Assembly: GCA_026705925.1 (NCBI GenBank)
Contig: JAPOZT010000004.1
Span: 124,001 to 188,000 of the forward strand
Direction of reading: 5' to 3'
From: Gemmatimonadota bacterium
Lineage (GTDB): Bacteria > JAAXHH01
DNA length: 64,000 nt
Made by a program: the position numbers and the translations under genes. Positions 53,291-60,740 of the stretch are shown here, piece after piece. The first letter of the stretch is position 1, and the number at the start of each line of letters is the position of its first letter. The notes below the pieces were generated by a model. That model searched no databases. It was given only the letters and a program-made list of their open reading frames with translations, and was not told where the DNA came from.

Positions 53291-54082
53291 GTGAGCGAAG
53301 AAACCGGGAAAATCCCCGATATCCTTGAACGCGGAGCGCCCGTCGACGGACAACCCCAGACGGCCGAAACGCGGCTGTACATGCAGCTCAATGTGTTCAC
53401 CCTGTCCGGCACTGGATCCGCTGGTCAGCCTGGCCAGCATGGTCAGCACGGCCAGCACGGCCAGCCTCGGCAGACCCGGACTATGGCAGACGACATCGCC
53501 GCCAGGCTGGGGGATTCCGGCCTGGACGCCGCGGTGTACCTCGATGTCAACGATCCCGTGGGCATCGGCGTGCTGTTTCTCGCCGAAGATCCCGATACCT
53601 TCGTATCCGATGTCCGGGACCTGCTGACGGAGCCACCTTTCGATGTCCTGACCCGCCGCGGGTCCATGACAATGCTCGGCAGGACCTACTCCATGGGATT
53701 CGAGCCGGATCTGATGGAATCGCTCATCCACCGGCCGCGCAACACCGTGCTCAACCCAGACTGGCCCTGGGTCATCTGGTATCCGCTGCGGCGCAACGGC
53801 GCCTTCGCACGACTCGAACACAAGGAACAGCGCCAGATCCTGATGGAGCACGCCCACATCGGACGGGCCTACGGCCGGGCCGACTTCGCCCACGACATCC
53901 GTCTGGCCTGCTACGGGCTGGACGAGGCGGACAACGACTTCGTCATCGGGCTGATCGGCAAGGAACTCTACCCGCTGTCGCGGGTCGTGCAGGACATGCG
54001 CAAGACCCAGCAGACCGCCTTGTACATCGATTCGCTCGGACCGTTCTTCGTCGGCAAGAAGAACTGGTCGAGCGACCCGTAA
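53291..54082 (+). CDS. ChdC/HemQ-like coproheme decarboxylase (chlorite dismutase family)
   Basis: The 263-aa protein begins at a GTG. Its C-terminal half matches the ChdC/HemQ family: WVIWYPLRRNGAFARL (catalytic Tyr region), LMEHAHIGRAYGRADF (proximal His region), then VVQDMRKTQQTALYIDSLGP and FFVG. ChdC converts coproheme III to heme b with peroxide in the coproporphyrin-dependent pathway. Residues 45-58 are a 9-bp-repeat insertion (GQPGQHGQHGQHGQP) in the first strand-loop region, just after YMQLNVFTLSGTG. It shares the spacer with the divergent ferrochelatase, so the two steps are likely co-regulated. Confidence 0.88.
   Translation: MSEETGKIPDILERGAPVDGQPQTAETRLYMQLNVFTLSGTGSAGQPGQHGQHGQHGQPRQTRTMADDIAARLGDSGLDAAVYLDVNDPVGIGVLFLAEDPDTFVSDVRDLLTEPPFDVLTRRGSMTMLGRTYSMGFEPDLMESLIHRPRNTVLNPDWPWVIWYPLRRNGAFARLEHKEQRQILMEHAHIGRAYGRADFAHDIRLACYGLDEADNDFVIGLIGKELYPLSRVVQDMRKTQQTALYIDSLGPFFVGKKNWSSDP
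53423..53467 (+). repeat. 9-bp in-frame repeat in the chdC-like gene
   Basis: Five units alternate GGTCAGCCT, GGCCAGCAT, GGTCAGCAC, GGCCAGCAC, GGCCAGCCT. Bases 53429-53446 match the 18-bp comB-leader unit with one mismatch. Confidence 0.9.
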
Positions 54083-54092
54083 TCTACCGGCG

Positions 54093-54644
54093 TCATCCTC
54101 CCGAATCGCTTCGAGCCCCTTCCATCGTCTCCAGCACCTTGAATCCCAGGACGGCGCAGGCGGACGCCACGTTCAGTGAATTCTTATAGCCCCGCGTAGG
54201 GATCTCGACCAGGCCGTCGCAGCGCTCCAGCACGCCCCGGCTCACCCCGAGCGCTTCGTTGCCGAGTACAATGGCCAGTTCATCCGGAAACGCCGCGGTG
54301 TCGTACGTCACCGATTCCGACGTGGTTTCGGCGGCCCACACCGCGACACCGCAATCCCGCAGCCATTCGACCGCATCGACGGCCGTCTCGAAGTAGCGCC
54401 AGGGGACGTAATCGATGGTGCCCAGGGCGGTCTTCTCCAGTTTCGCGTGGGGCGGACAGGCCGTGTATCCGCACAGGAAAAGGCCCTTCACCCGCAGGAT
54501 ATCGCAGGTCCGGAAGATGGAGCCCACGTTGAATGCGCTGCGCAGGTTGTCCAGGACGAAATAGAGGGGAAGCTTGGGCAGCCGGTCGTACGCTTCCTTC
54601 GTGATCTCCGCGTCGAAGCTGCGGACCTCGAAGTTCGTCTCCAT
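54093..54644 (-). CDS. TrmH/SpoU family RNA methyltransferase
   Basis: The 183-aa core has the SPOUT knot motifs: DNLRSAFNVGSIFRTCD, IVLGNEALGVS and IPTRGYKNSLNVASACAVLG. It methylates a ribose 2'-OH in tRNA or rRNA; the exact target is unknown. The start is placed at the ATG before ETNFEVRSFD. An in-frame GTG at 54740, with AAAGG six bases upstream, would add 32 residues encoded largely by a 9-bp repeat (MPSRQTTQSERTEQTEQTGQ). It is the last gene of the run pyrK-pyrD-pyrF-trmH. Confidence 0.9.
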   Translation of the reverse strand: METNFEVRSFDAEITKEAYDRLPKLPLYFVLDNLRSAFNVGSIFRTCDILRVKGLFLCGYTACPPHAKLEKTALGTIDYVPWRYFETAVDAVEWLRDCGVAVWAAETTSESVTYDTAAFPDELAIVLGNEALGVSRGVLERCDGLVEIPTRGYKNSLNVASACAVLGFKVLETMEGARSDSGG

Positions 54645-54685
54645 GTCTCCGGCCCGCCTGGTCCGTTTTGACCGTCTTGCCTGCC

Positions 54686-54730
54686 CGGTCTGTTCGGTCT
54701 GCTCGGTACGCTCGGACTGCGTGGTCTGCC
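54686..54730 (-). repeat. 9-bp repeat before trmH
   Basis: Five units near CAGACCGAG on the minus strand (plus-strand starts 54686, 54695, 54704, 54713, 54722). They keep the trmH frame open, so they are either an N-terminal extension or a leader. Confidence 0.75.
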
Positions 54731-54754
54731 TGGACGGCACGCGACACCTTTCGT

Positions 54755-55567
54755 TCAGGACAGCAGGTCGTTGATCTCGCCTTTGAGCCGATGGGTGGCG
54801 GCACGGGCGGCCTCGGCGAAATCATGGCCGCCGGAGGAATAGAGGATGCTCCGGGAGGAATTGATGAGCAGGCCGCCGCCGCGCTCGTCGGCGCCTTCGC
54901 GGATGACCGTTTCCAGGTCGCCGCCCTGGGTGCCGATCCCGGGGATCAGCAGGGGCATGTCGGGGACGACGGCACGGATGCCCGCCAGGGATTCCGCCTG
55001 CGTGGCCCCCACGACCAGGCCCGCGTTCCGGGCGGTGTTCCAGGACCTGGCCGCGCTGGCCACCTCCAGGTACAGCGGATGTCCGTTGACGGACAGGTAC
55101 TGGAATTCGCGCGCGCTTTCATTGGAAGTCAGGCAGAGGATGAAAACCCCCCGGTCGGTATAGTCCAGGAAGGGCTGCACGGAATCCCGTCCCTGGTAAG
55201 GATTGACGGTCACCGCGTCGAAACCGAAATGCTCGAACAGCGCCTTCGCGTACATGCGGGCGCTGTTCCCCATGTCTCCCCGCTTGCAGTCGCAGATGAC
55301 CACGACCCCATCCGGTATGACCGTAAGCGTGCGCTCCAGCGCTTCGTAGCCCCTGGAGCCCAGGACCTCGAAAAATGCGATGTTCAGCTTGTAGGCCGAA
55401 ACGAGGTCCGATGTGTGCTCGATGATCGCCCGGTTGAACTCGAACAACGCGTCCGGTGCCGACCTGAGGTGCTCCGGGAATCGATCCAGGTCCGGATCGA
55501 GCCCCACGCAGACCAGGCTGTTCGCCGCGGTCCGGGCGCGGTTCAACTTTTCTACGAAGGGTGACAT
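54755..55567 (-). CDS. pyrF: orotidine 5'-phosphate decarboxylase (type 2)
   Basis: The 270-aa enzyme makes UMP from OMP. The catalytic core is VVICDCKRGDMGNSA; VCVGLDPDLDRFPEHL at the N-terminus and LLIPGIGTQGGDLETVI at the phosphate-binding end are typical of the longer type 2 group. The start is the ATG before SPFVEKLNRA, with GAGGA seven bases upstream; it lies 16 bases inside the pyrD 3' end. The longer upstream frame belongs to pyrD sequence. Confidence 0.96.
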   Translation of the reverse strand: MSPFVEKLNRARTAANSLVCVGLDPDLDRFPEHLRSAPDALFEFNRAIIEHTSDLVSAYKLNIAFFEVLGSRGYEALERTLTVIPDGVVVICDCKRGDMGNSARMYAKALFEHFGFDAVTVNPYQGRDSVQPFLDYTDRGVFILCLTSNESAREFQYLSVNGHPLYLEVASAARSWNTARNAGLVVGATQAESLAGIRAVVPDMPLLIPGIGTQGGDLETVIREGADERGGGLLINSSRSILYSSGGHDFAEAARAATHRLKGEINDLLS

Positions 55568-56502
55568 GGGGCGTCCTCTGGTGAAGGGATTTGAATACTT
55601 CCGATCAGCGAGCGGACCGAGTGCACTTCCGACACGGCACACCATTCGGCCAGCGTACGCGCGACGGACGGTCCGGCGCGGGGTTCGACGAAGGTGGCCG
55701 TGCCCACCTGGACGGCCGTAGCGCCCGCCACGAGGAACTCCACGGCGTCCTCTCCGCTCATGATGCCGCCGATACCGATGACCGGGACGGACACCCGGCT
55801 CGCGATCCGGTAGACGGCCGCGACGGCCACGGGCTTGATGGCCGGACCCGACAGCCCCCCCGTGACGGCGCCGAGCATGGGGCGGCGCGTACGGATGTCC
55901 ACCGCCATGCCTCGCAGGGTGTTGATGGCCGATACGGCGTCGGCACCGGCCTCTTCGACGCTGCGGGCGATCTCCGCGATGTCCGTAACGTTCGGCGTGA
56001 GTTTGGCGATGAGCGGCAGTTCGGTGATGCTCCGCAGCGTGGAAACCAACTCCGCCGCGCGGCGGGGATCGGTGCTGAAGTCCATGCCCCCGGACACGTT
56101 CGGGCAGGACATGTTGATCTCCAGGGCGTCGATGCCCTCGCAGTCCGACAGGCGTTCGGTCACGTAGACGAACTCCTCCACCGGACCGCCGCCCACGTTT
56201 ACGATCAAGGCGGTGTCCACGTTTCTCAGGTAGGGCATCTTGTCCCGGATGAAGGCCTCCACGCCCACGTTCTGCAGTCCGATGGAATTGAGCATGCCGG
56301 CGGCCGTCTCCGCGGCCCGGGGCGGAGGATTGCCGGGCCAGGGTTCGGGCGTGAGCGTTTTCGTGACGATGCCGCCGAAATCGGAGAGATCCACGAACCG
56401 GCCGTATTCCGATCCGTATCCGAAGGTGCCCGACGCGGCGAGCACGGGATTCCTCAGTTCCAGCGCGCCGATGTTAACCGTCAAATCAGGTTGTGTCGTC
56501 AA
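55552..56502 (-). CDS. pyrD: dihydroorotate dehydrogenase B, catalytic subunit
   Basis: The 316-aa class 1B enzyme oxidises dihydroorotate to orotate using FMN and passes electrons to PyrK and NAD. The catalytic Cys is in EINMSCPNVSGG. NPVLAASGTFGYGSEY, IAKLTPNVTDI, GGLSGPAIKPVAV and IGIGGIMSGEDAVEF are standard FMN-site segments. The last 20 residues (SIQIPSPEDAPCHPS) run into pyrF. The ATG overlaps the pyrK stop by four bases, as expected for the obligate PyrK-PyrD pair. Confidence 0.97.
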   Translation of the reverse strand: MTTQPDLTVNIGALELRNPVLAASGTFGYGSEYGRFVDLSDFGGIVTKTLTPEPWPGNPPPRAAETAAGMLNSIGLQNVGVEAFIRDKMPYLRNVDTALIVNVGGGPVEEFVYVTERLSDCEGIDALEINMSCPNVSGGMDFSTDPRRAAELVSTLRSITELPLIAKLTPNVTDIAEIARSVEEAGADAVSAINTLRGMAVDIRTRRPMLGAVTGGLSGPAIKPVAVAAVYRIASRVSVPVIGIGGIMSGEDAVEFLVAGATAVQVGTATFVEPRAGPSVARTLAEWCAVSEVHSVRSLIGSIQIPSPEDAPCHPS

Positions 56503-57407
56503 AGCACGACCTCCTGCATATCGAACACCGGGCCGGCGACGCAGACCCGCTCGTATCGTCGGGATGAAGACCGTTCACCGGGGGCGGCGCCCTGGGCGGT
56601 ACCAGGGGCGGCGCCGGGGGCGAGACCGGGGGCGGCACAGGCCACGACACAGGCCATGCACACACCCACGCCGCAGGGCATGATCCCCTCGAGGGAGACC
56701 TGTCCGTCGATACCGGCTTCCCGGGCGATTTCCTGGCAACGCCGCATCATGGGCGTCGGTCCACAGGCATAGAGATAGGCGCATCGCCGGGGTGAGGAGG
56801 CCAGTTCCTGTTCCAACAGGTCCGTCACCAGGCCGTGGTGGCCCGTCGTCCCATCGTCGGTTGCCAGCCTGACGTCGACCCCGTATTCGCGGAATTTCTC
56901 TTCGCTGCTCAAGAGACCCGCCGTCGCCGCGCCGAAGAGTATCGTCATGTCTGCCGCCCGAGCCCGTCTATCCCTCGCCGTCTCCTGGACCAGGGAGAGA
57001 AAGGGCGCTACACCGACGCCCCCGGCGACCATGACCACCGGCCGTCCCGGGCGCACCGGCTCGAACGTCCTTCCCAGGGGTCCGAGCACGTCGACTTTTT
57101 CTCCGTGGCGCCGCGTCGCCAGGATCTCGGTTCCGCCGCCGACGATCCGGTATATGAGCCCGAAAACGCCGCGTTCCGGATCGCGTTCGGCAATGCTGAA
57201 GGGTCGCCTGAGCAAGGGGGTGTGACGGAGCCAGGTCTGCCTGCTGCTGTCTTCCGAAACATCGGAAGCAATCAGGTGTACGAAGTGACCGGGCAGGGCG
57301 TGTCGTGTGATTTCGGGTGCCAGCAGGTCGATCCAGTACAGGCCGGGACCGATTTCACGGTTGGCGAGGATCTCGGCGTCGTACTGGCAGATGGGGATGG
57401 TGGACAT
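56499..57407 (-). CDS. pyrK: dihydroorotate dehydrogenase B, electron transfer subunit
   Basis: The 302-aa protein carries FAD and a [2Fe-2S] cluster and transfers electrons from PyrD to NAD. The FAD segment is LLRRPFSIAER and the NAD-binding one is VMVAGGVGVAPFLSLV. The cluster cysteines are in GIMPCGVGVCMACVVAC, with the last in RVCVAGPVFD. Between the cluster cysteines and the final one, five 12-bp units insert about 20 residues of APGLAPGAAPGTAQGAAPG, where other PyrKs have only a short loop. The gene is followed by pyrD with an ATGA overlap. Confidence 0.95.
   Translation of the reverse strand: MSTIPICQYDAEILANREIGPGLYWIDLLAPEITRHALPGHFVHLIASDVSEDSSRQTWLRHTPLLRRPFSIAERDPERGVFGLIYRIVGGGTEILATRRHGEKVDVLGPLGRTFEPVRPGRPVVMVAGGVGVAPFLSLVQETARDRRARAADMTILFGAATAGLLSSEEKFREYGVDVRLATDDGTTGHHGLVTDLLEQELASSPRRCAYLYACGPTPMMRRCQEIAREAGIDGQVSLEGIMPCGVGVCMACVVACAAPGLAPGAAPGTAQGAAPGERSSSRRYERVCVAGPVFDMQEVVL
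56581..56640 (-). repeat. 12-bp in-frame repeat in pyrK
   Basis: Five imperfect 12-bp units (plus-strand starts 56581, 56593, 56605, 56617, 56629) encode AAPG/LAPG/TAQG blocks inside the Fe-S domain. Confidence 0.85.
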
Positions 57408-57448
57408 GCTCCACTACAATACAACCGACCGGGCCGGATGTCAACGCA

Positions 57449-59287
57449 TCATTTGTCCGGGGGCGGGTCCGCGGCCGGGGCCGCAGCCGGGGGCGTGTCC
57501 GCAGCCGGGACCGGGGCCGCAGCCGGGGGCGTGTCCGCAGCCGGGACCGGGGCCGCAGCCGGGGCGGGAAGCAGTTCCTCCATGAAGCGTATCTTGTCGC
57601 GGACGGAACTTGCCTGTTCAGACCGGGGATGGCGTTCCACGATCTCACGGTAGTGGTCGAGGGCGGTTTCCGGATCGTCGTAATACGTCTCGGCGAGCCA
57701 GCCCAGCGCATAGCGAGCTTGCGGTGCGAATTCACCATCCGGATCCCTTTGCAGGACCACTTCGTATAGCCCGCGCGCGGAGTCCGGCCGGTCGGCTTCG
57801 AAAAGCAGCCGTTCCGCCTCGGCGAAAAGCCGGTCCGGGGGCAGTTCACCTTCTACAGGCTTCGACTGCAGGATGGCTGCTTCCACGGCGTGTGTGGTCC
57901 CGGGATACCGCACGGCGATGGCATCGAAGACGGAGCGCGCGCTTTCCGTGTCATTCACCATCTCGCCGAGTATCCAGCCCCTTGCGAAAGCGGCCTTGGC
58001 GGCCACGGAGGGATCATTCGACGCTTCTTCTATGGCGCGGTACTGGCTCAGGGCCGAGTCGGCCATATCCAATTGGAAAAGGTACAGTTCCGCCAGCTGG
58101 AATCGCAGGCCGATCGCGTCTTCTGTCAACTTCGCGTAGTTCGACGAGGTATTCGATTCGGGACCGACGCGGCTGTTTAACGCATCAATTGCGGCCAGCA
58201 AGTTTCCAAGGTTTCCGTCCAGGCGCTGCAGTTCGCGTATGGCGCGATGCTTTTGGTCGGCCCGATCGCCGACCCAGAACGAACGCGGACTCGTGCGCCG
58301 CGCCTGGTTATACCACTGTTCCGTTAGATCGAGATCGCCCGCGGTCCGGTGCAGTTCCCCCAGCTCGTACATGGCCCGGGAGACTACCTCCGCGCGACTC
58401 CGGTCGGCTTCGAAATCGGTGATGAGCGACTCGTAGGTATAGACGGCCGATTCTTCCAAGTCCATTTCGACCTGGCAAGTGGCTATCGCCAGCATGACTT
58501 CGGGGTGATAGTCGTTGTAGGCGCGCTGATCCAGCAACGACTCGTATATACCCAGCGCGGCCGGCAGATCCCCTTCTCGCCGCAGGCTTTCGCCCAGCAT
58601 GAAACTCGCCTCGAACTTGAGCCTCCGGGTACGTGCCTGCTCGATGGCCTGGGTCAGTTGTTCCCGGGCTTCAGCGAACCGATGCTCCTCCAGCCTGGCA
58701 CGTGCGATGTAGTACCTGGCCTCCGCCTCCCGTTCATCGCCGGGGCGCGTTTCCAGCACTTCCTGGAACCGAGCGACGGCTTCCCCATAGCGTGCGCCGC
58801 CCAGGGCGATCTTTCCCCGGAGCATCAGGGCTTCCGGTATACGGTCGCTGTCGGGAAACTCCCGGACGAAGCGGTCCAGCTGCTCATCCGCCCGGGTAGA
58901 ATCACCCGCATTGAGTAGGCTGTTGCCCAGGGAGAAAACGCAGTGGACCGTGAATTCGCCTTCCGGGAACAGCCTCAGCACTTGTTCATACCGCTTGATG
59001 GCCTGCAGATGCTGTCCCTGGATCGCCCGGACGTCGCCGATCAGGACCAGCGCGTCGTCTACCAGGGAACTACCGGAGTGATCCCGCAGGACGAGGCCCG
59101 CGTTCTCGACGGCAAGCTCGTAGGAGGTCATGGCCAGGGGTGGTATGGCGCCATCGGGTGTCTGCTGGTTGAGGCGTATCCGCTCCCCTTCCTCGAACGC
59201 TTTCCTGGCGTTGTAGAACGTATTGTAGTACGCGCATCCGAAGACCACGCACACCAGGGCAAACAGGATCAGGGAAGTCCTGCCCAT
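57449..59287 (-). CDS. TPR-repeat outer-membrane lipoprotein
   Basis: The 612-aa protein starts with a lipoprotein signal peptide whose lipobox is VVFGC, followed by AYYNTFYNARKAFEEGERI, so Cys18 would be lipidated. The body consists of many tetratricopeptide-like helical pairs (for example EGEFTVHCVFSLGNSLLNAG and DEREAEARYYIARARLEEHR), resembling YbgF/BamD-type periplasmic scaffolds. The C-terminus is a Pro/Ala-rich tail made of 36-bp repeats (PAAAPVPAADTP). It begins one base after the regulator gene upstream and ends 41 bp before pyrK. Its role is probably envelope-related, but the partner is unknown. Confidence 0.85.
   Translation of the reverse strand: MGRTSLILFALVCVVFGCAYYNTFYNARKAFEEGERIRLNQQTPDGAIPPLAMTSYELAVENAGLVLRDHSGSSLVDDALVLIGDVRAIQGQHLQAIKRYEQVLRLFPEGEFTVHCVFSLGNSLLNAGDSTRADEQLDRFVREFPDSDRIPEALMLRGKIALGGARYGEAVARFQEVLETRPGDEREAEARYYIARARLEEHRFAEAREQLTQAIEQARTRRLKFEASFMLGESLRREGDLPAALGIYESLLDQRAYNDYHPEVMLAIATCQVEMDLEESAVYTYESLITDFEADRSRAEVVSRAMYELGELHRTAGDLDLTEQWYNQARRTSPRSFWVGDRADQKHRAIRELQRLDGNLGNLLAAIDALNSRVGPESNTSSNYAKLTEDAIGLRFQLAELYLFQLDMADSALSQYRAIEEASNDPSVAAKAAFARGWILGEMVNDTESARSVFDAIAVRYPGTTHAVEAAILQSKPVEGELPPDRLFAEAERLLFEADRPDSARGLYEVVLQRDPDGEFAPQARYALGWLAETYYDDPETALDHYREIVERHPRSEQASSVRDKIRFMEELLPAPAAAPVPAADTPPAAAPVPAADTPPAAAPAADPPPDK
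57459..57560 (-). repeat. 36-bp tandem repeat in the TPR lipoprotein tail
   Basis: Two exact 36-bp copies (57489-57524 and 57525-57560) and a diverged shorter copy (57459-57488) encode PAAAPVPAADTP repeats next to the stop codon. Confidence 0.9.
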
Positions 59288-59288
59288 C

Positions 59289-59987
59289 TCAATCTCCGAA
59301 CTTGTAGCCGACGCCCCGGACGGTCGTGATGATATGCACGCCGTGGCGTTCGATCTTCATGCGCAGCCGTCTCACGTGCACGTCCACCGTCCTCGTACCG
59401 CTGAAATAGTCGTATCCCCAGACAGCGGTCAGCAGTTCGTCGCGCGTGAACACCCGCCCCCTGTGCCGGGCCAGGTGCTTGAGCAACTCGTATTCCTTGA
59501 GGGTCAGGTCGATCACCTTGCCCCGGATCGTGACTTCGTAGTTACCCAGGTTGATCAGCAGGTCGCCCCAGACGATCATATCCTGGATCTGCACGCTGTG
59601 GCGACGCCAGAGGACGTTCTTGATGCGTAGATCGAACTCGCGGACGTTGTATGGCGCGCAGATGAAATCGTCGATTCCCCGGGTGACGTCGAGGTCGCCT
59701 ATGGCGTCACAGCCGGTCAGGACGATGACCGCGGGGGCTTGCCGGAACCCGCGCGACCGCAGTTCGTCCATCACGAAAGGAAGGACCGACCGGGGCCGGT
59801 CCGTCTGGATGAGCAGGACGTCCGAATCGGGTATGCGAGCGTGGAGGTCTTCAACAACGGTGTACTGCAGTTCCGTTAAGGGATAACCTGCGTCGCTCAA
59901 CCACCTGATCAGCGGTTCGACGGGTTCCTGGCGGGCAATAAGGATCGATATTCGGGGAAGCCCGTTGCCGCTAAGTCTAACGGTCAT
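59289..59987 (-). CDS. OmpR-type winged-helix regulator with degenerate receiver
   Basis: The 232-aa protein has a normal C-terminal OmpR/PhoB DNA-binding domain (LTLKEYELLKHLARHRGRV, RDELLTAVWGYDY, RTVDVHVRRLRMKIE, then ITTVRGVGYKF). The N-terminal domain has the receiver fold but lacks its active site: ISILIARQEP instead of an acidic pair, LLIQTDRP where the phospho-acceptor Asp should be (Gln), and FICAPYNVREF where the Lys of xKP should be. It is therefore probably not controlled by phosphorylation. No histidine kinase is nearby. It is one base upstream of the TPR lipoprotein gene and 70 bp after ssb. Confidence 0.88.
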   Translation of the reverse strand: MTVRLSGNGLPRISILIARQEPVEPLIRWLSDAGYPLTELQYTVVEDLHARIPDSDVLLIQTDRPRSVLPFVMDELRSRGFRQAPAVIVLTGCDAIGDLDVTRGIDDFICAPYNVREFDLRIKNVLWRRHSVQIQDMIVWGDLLINLGNYEVTIRGKVIDLTLKEYELLKHLARHRGRVFTRDELLTAVWGYDYFSGTRTVDVHVRRLRMKIERHGVHIITTVRGVGYKFGD

Positions 59988-60057
59988 GGGTTCTCACTAC
60001 AGGCCCACGTTTGATGGAGCAACCGGTTGCGGCGAACGGACTATCCCTCAAATGGCG

Positions 60058-60495
60058 TCAAAACGGAAGATCGTCGTCGGAATCGGCCTCGGGCGGAGAA
60101 GGCGGCGCTTCCGTCGCCGTGCTCCCGACTCCTCCGGGCGTGTCTGATGCAAGCTCATTCTGCTGGCGGGCACTCAGCATCTGCATCTCGTTCGCCACGA
60201 TCTCGGTCATGTATCGTTTCATCCCGTTCTGATCCTCCCACGAACGGGTCTGCAGCCGTCCTTCGACATACACCGGTGCGCCTTTCTTGAGATACTGGCC
60301 GCAGATCTCCGCCAGTTTCGAAAAGGCCACGATCCGGTGCCATTCCGTTTCTTCCCGCCGTTCTCCGTCCTGCGTGTTCCACTGGCGCGTCGTGGCCATG
60401 CGGAAGTTGACCACGGCCCGGCCGGCAGGCGTGTACCTCATCTCGGGATCCGCGCCGAGATTGCCGATCAGAATGACTTTATTCAAGCTGGCCAT
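60058..60495 (-). CDS. ssb: single-stranded DNA-binding protein
   Basis: The 145-aa protein has an OB fold (residues 3-105: [20 protein letters not shown], then [20 protein letters not shown] and [13 protein letters not shown]). A disordered linker and the acidic interaction tip DSDDDLPF follow. It coats single-stranded DNA and recruits repair proteins through the tip. AAGGAG lies eight bases before the ATG. A strong promoter sits upstream. Confidence 0.97.
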   Translation of the reverse strand: MASLNKVILIGNLGADPEMRYTPAGRAVVNFRMATTRQWNTQDGERREETEWHRIVAFSKLAEICGQYLKKGAPVYVEGRLQTRSWEDQNGMKRYMTEIVANEMQMLSARQQNELASDTPGGVGSTATEAPPSPPEADSDDDLPF

Positions 60496-60529
60496 TTGGG
60501 ATGCTCCTTATATGAAAAAGAATGAAGTG

Positions 60530-60558
60530 AGTATAGCGTGATACACAGGGCCAGTCAA
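60530..60558 (-). promoter_or_regulatory. strong sigma70-like promoter for ssb
   Basis: On the minus strand TTGACT (complement of 60553-60558) and TATACT (complement of 60530-60535) are 17 bp apart, about 35 bp before the ssb start. It is likely the promoter for the whole downstream minus-strand run. Confidence 0.75.
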
Positions 60559-60740
60559 GCGAATTTCCCGCTGTCCCGGGACCGTCGCACGGGATAAAAC
60601 CGCTTGCTTCTCCCCGGTATCGCGCCCTATATTCGAATAGTCGAGGGACCTTTTCAAAACATCGTAACTATTGTTGACGGAACCCGACACCGGACGCGTC
60701 GGAATGCCCTCCCCCGGCCCGTTTTCCGCCTGATTAGCCC

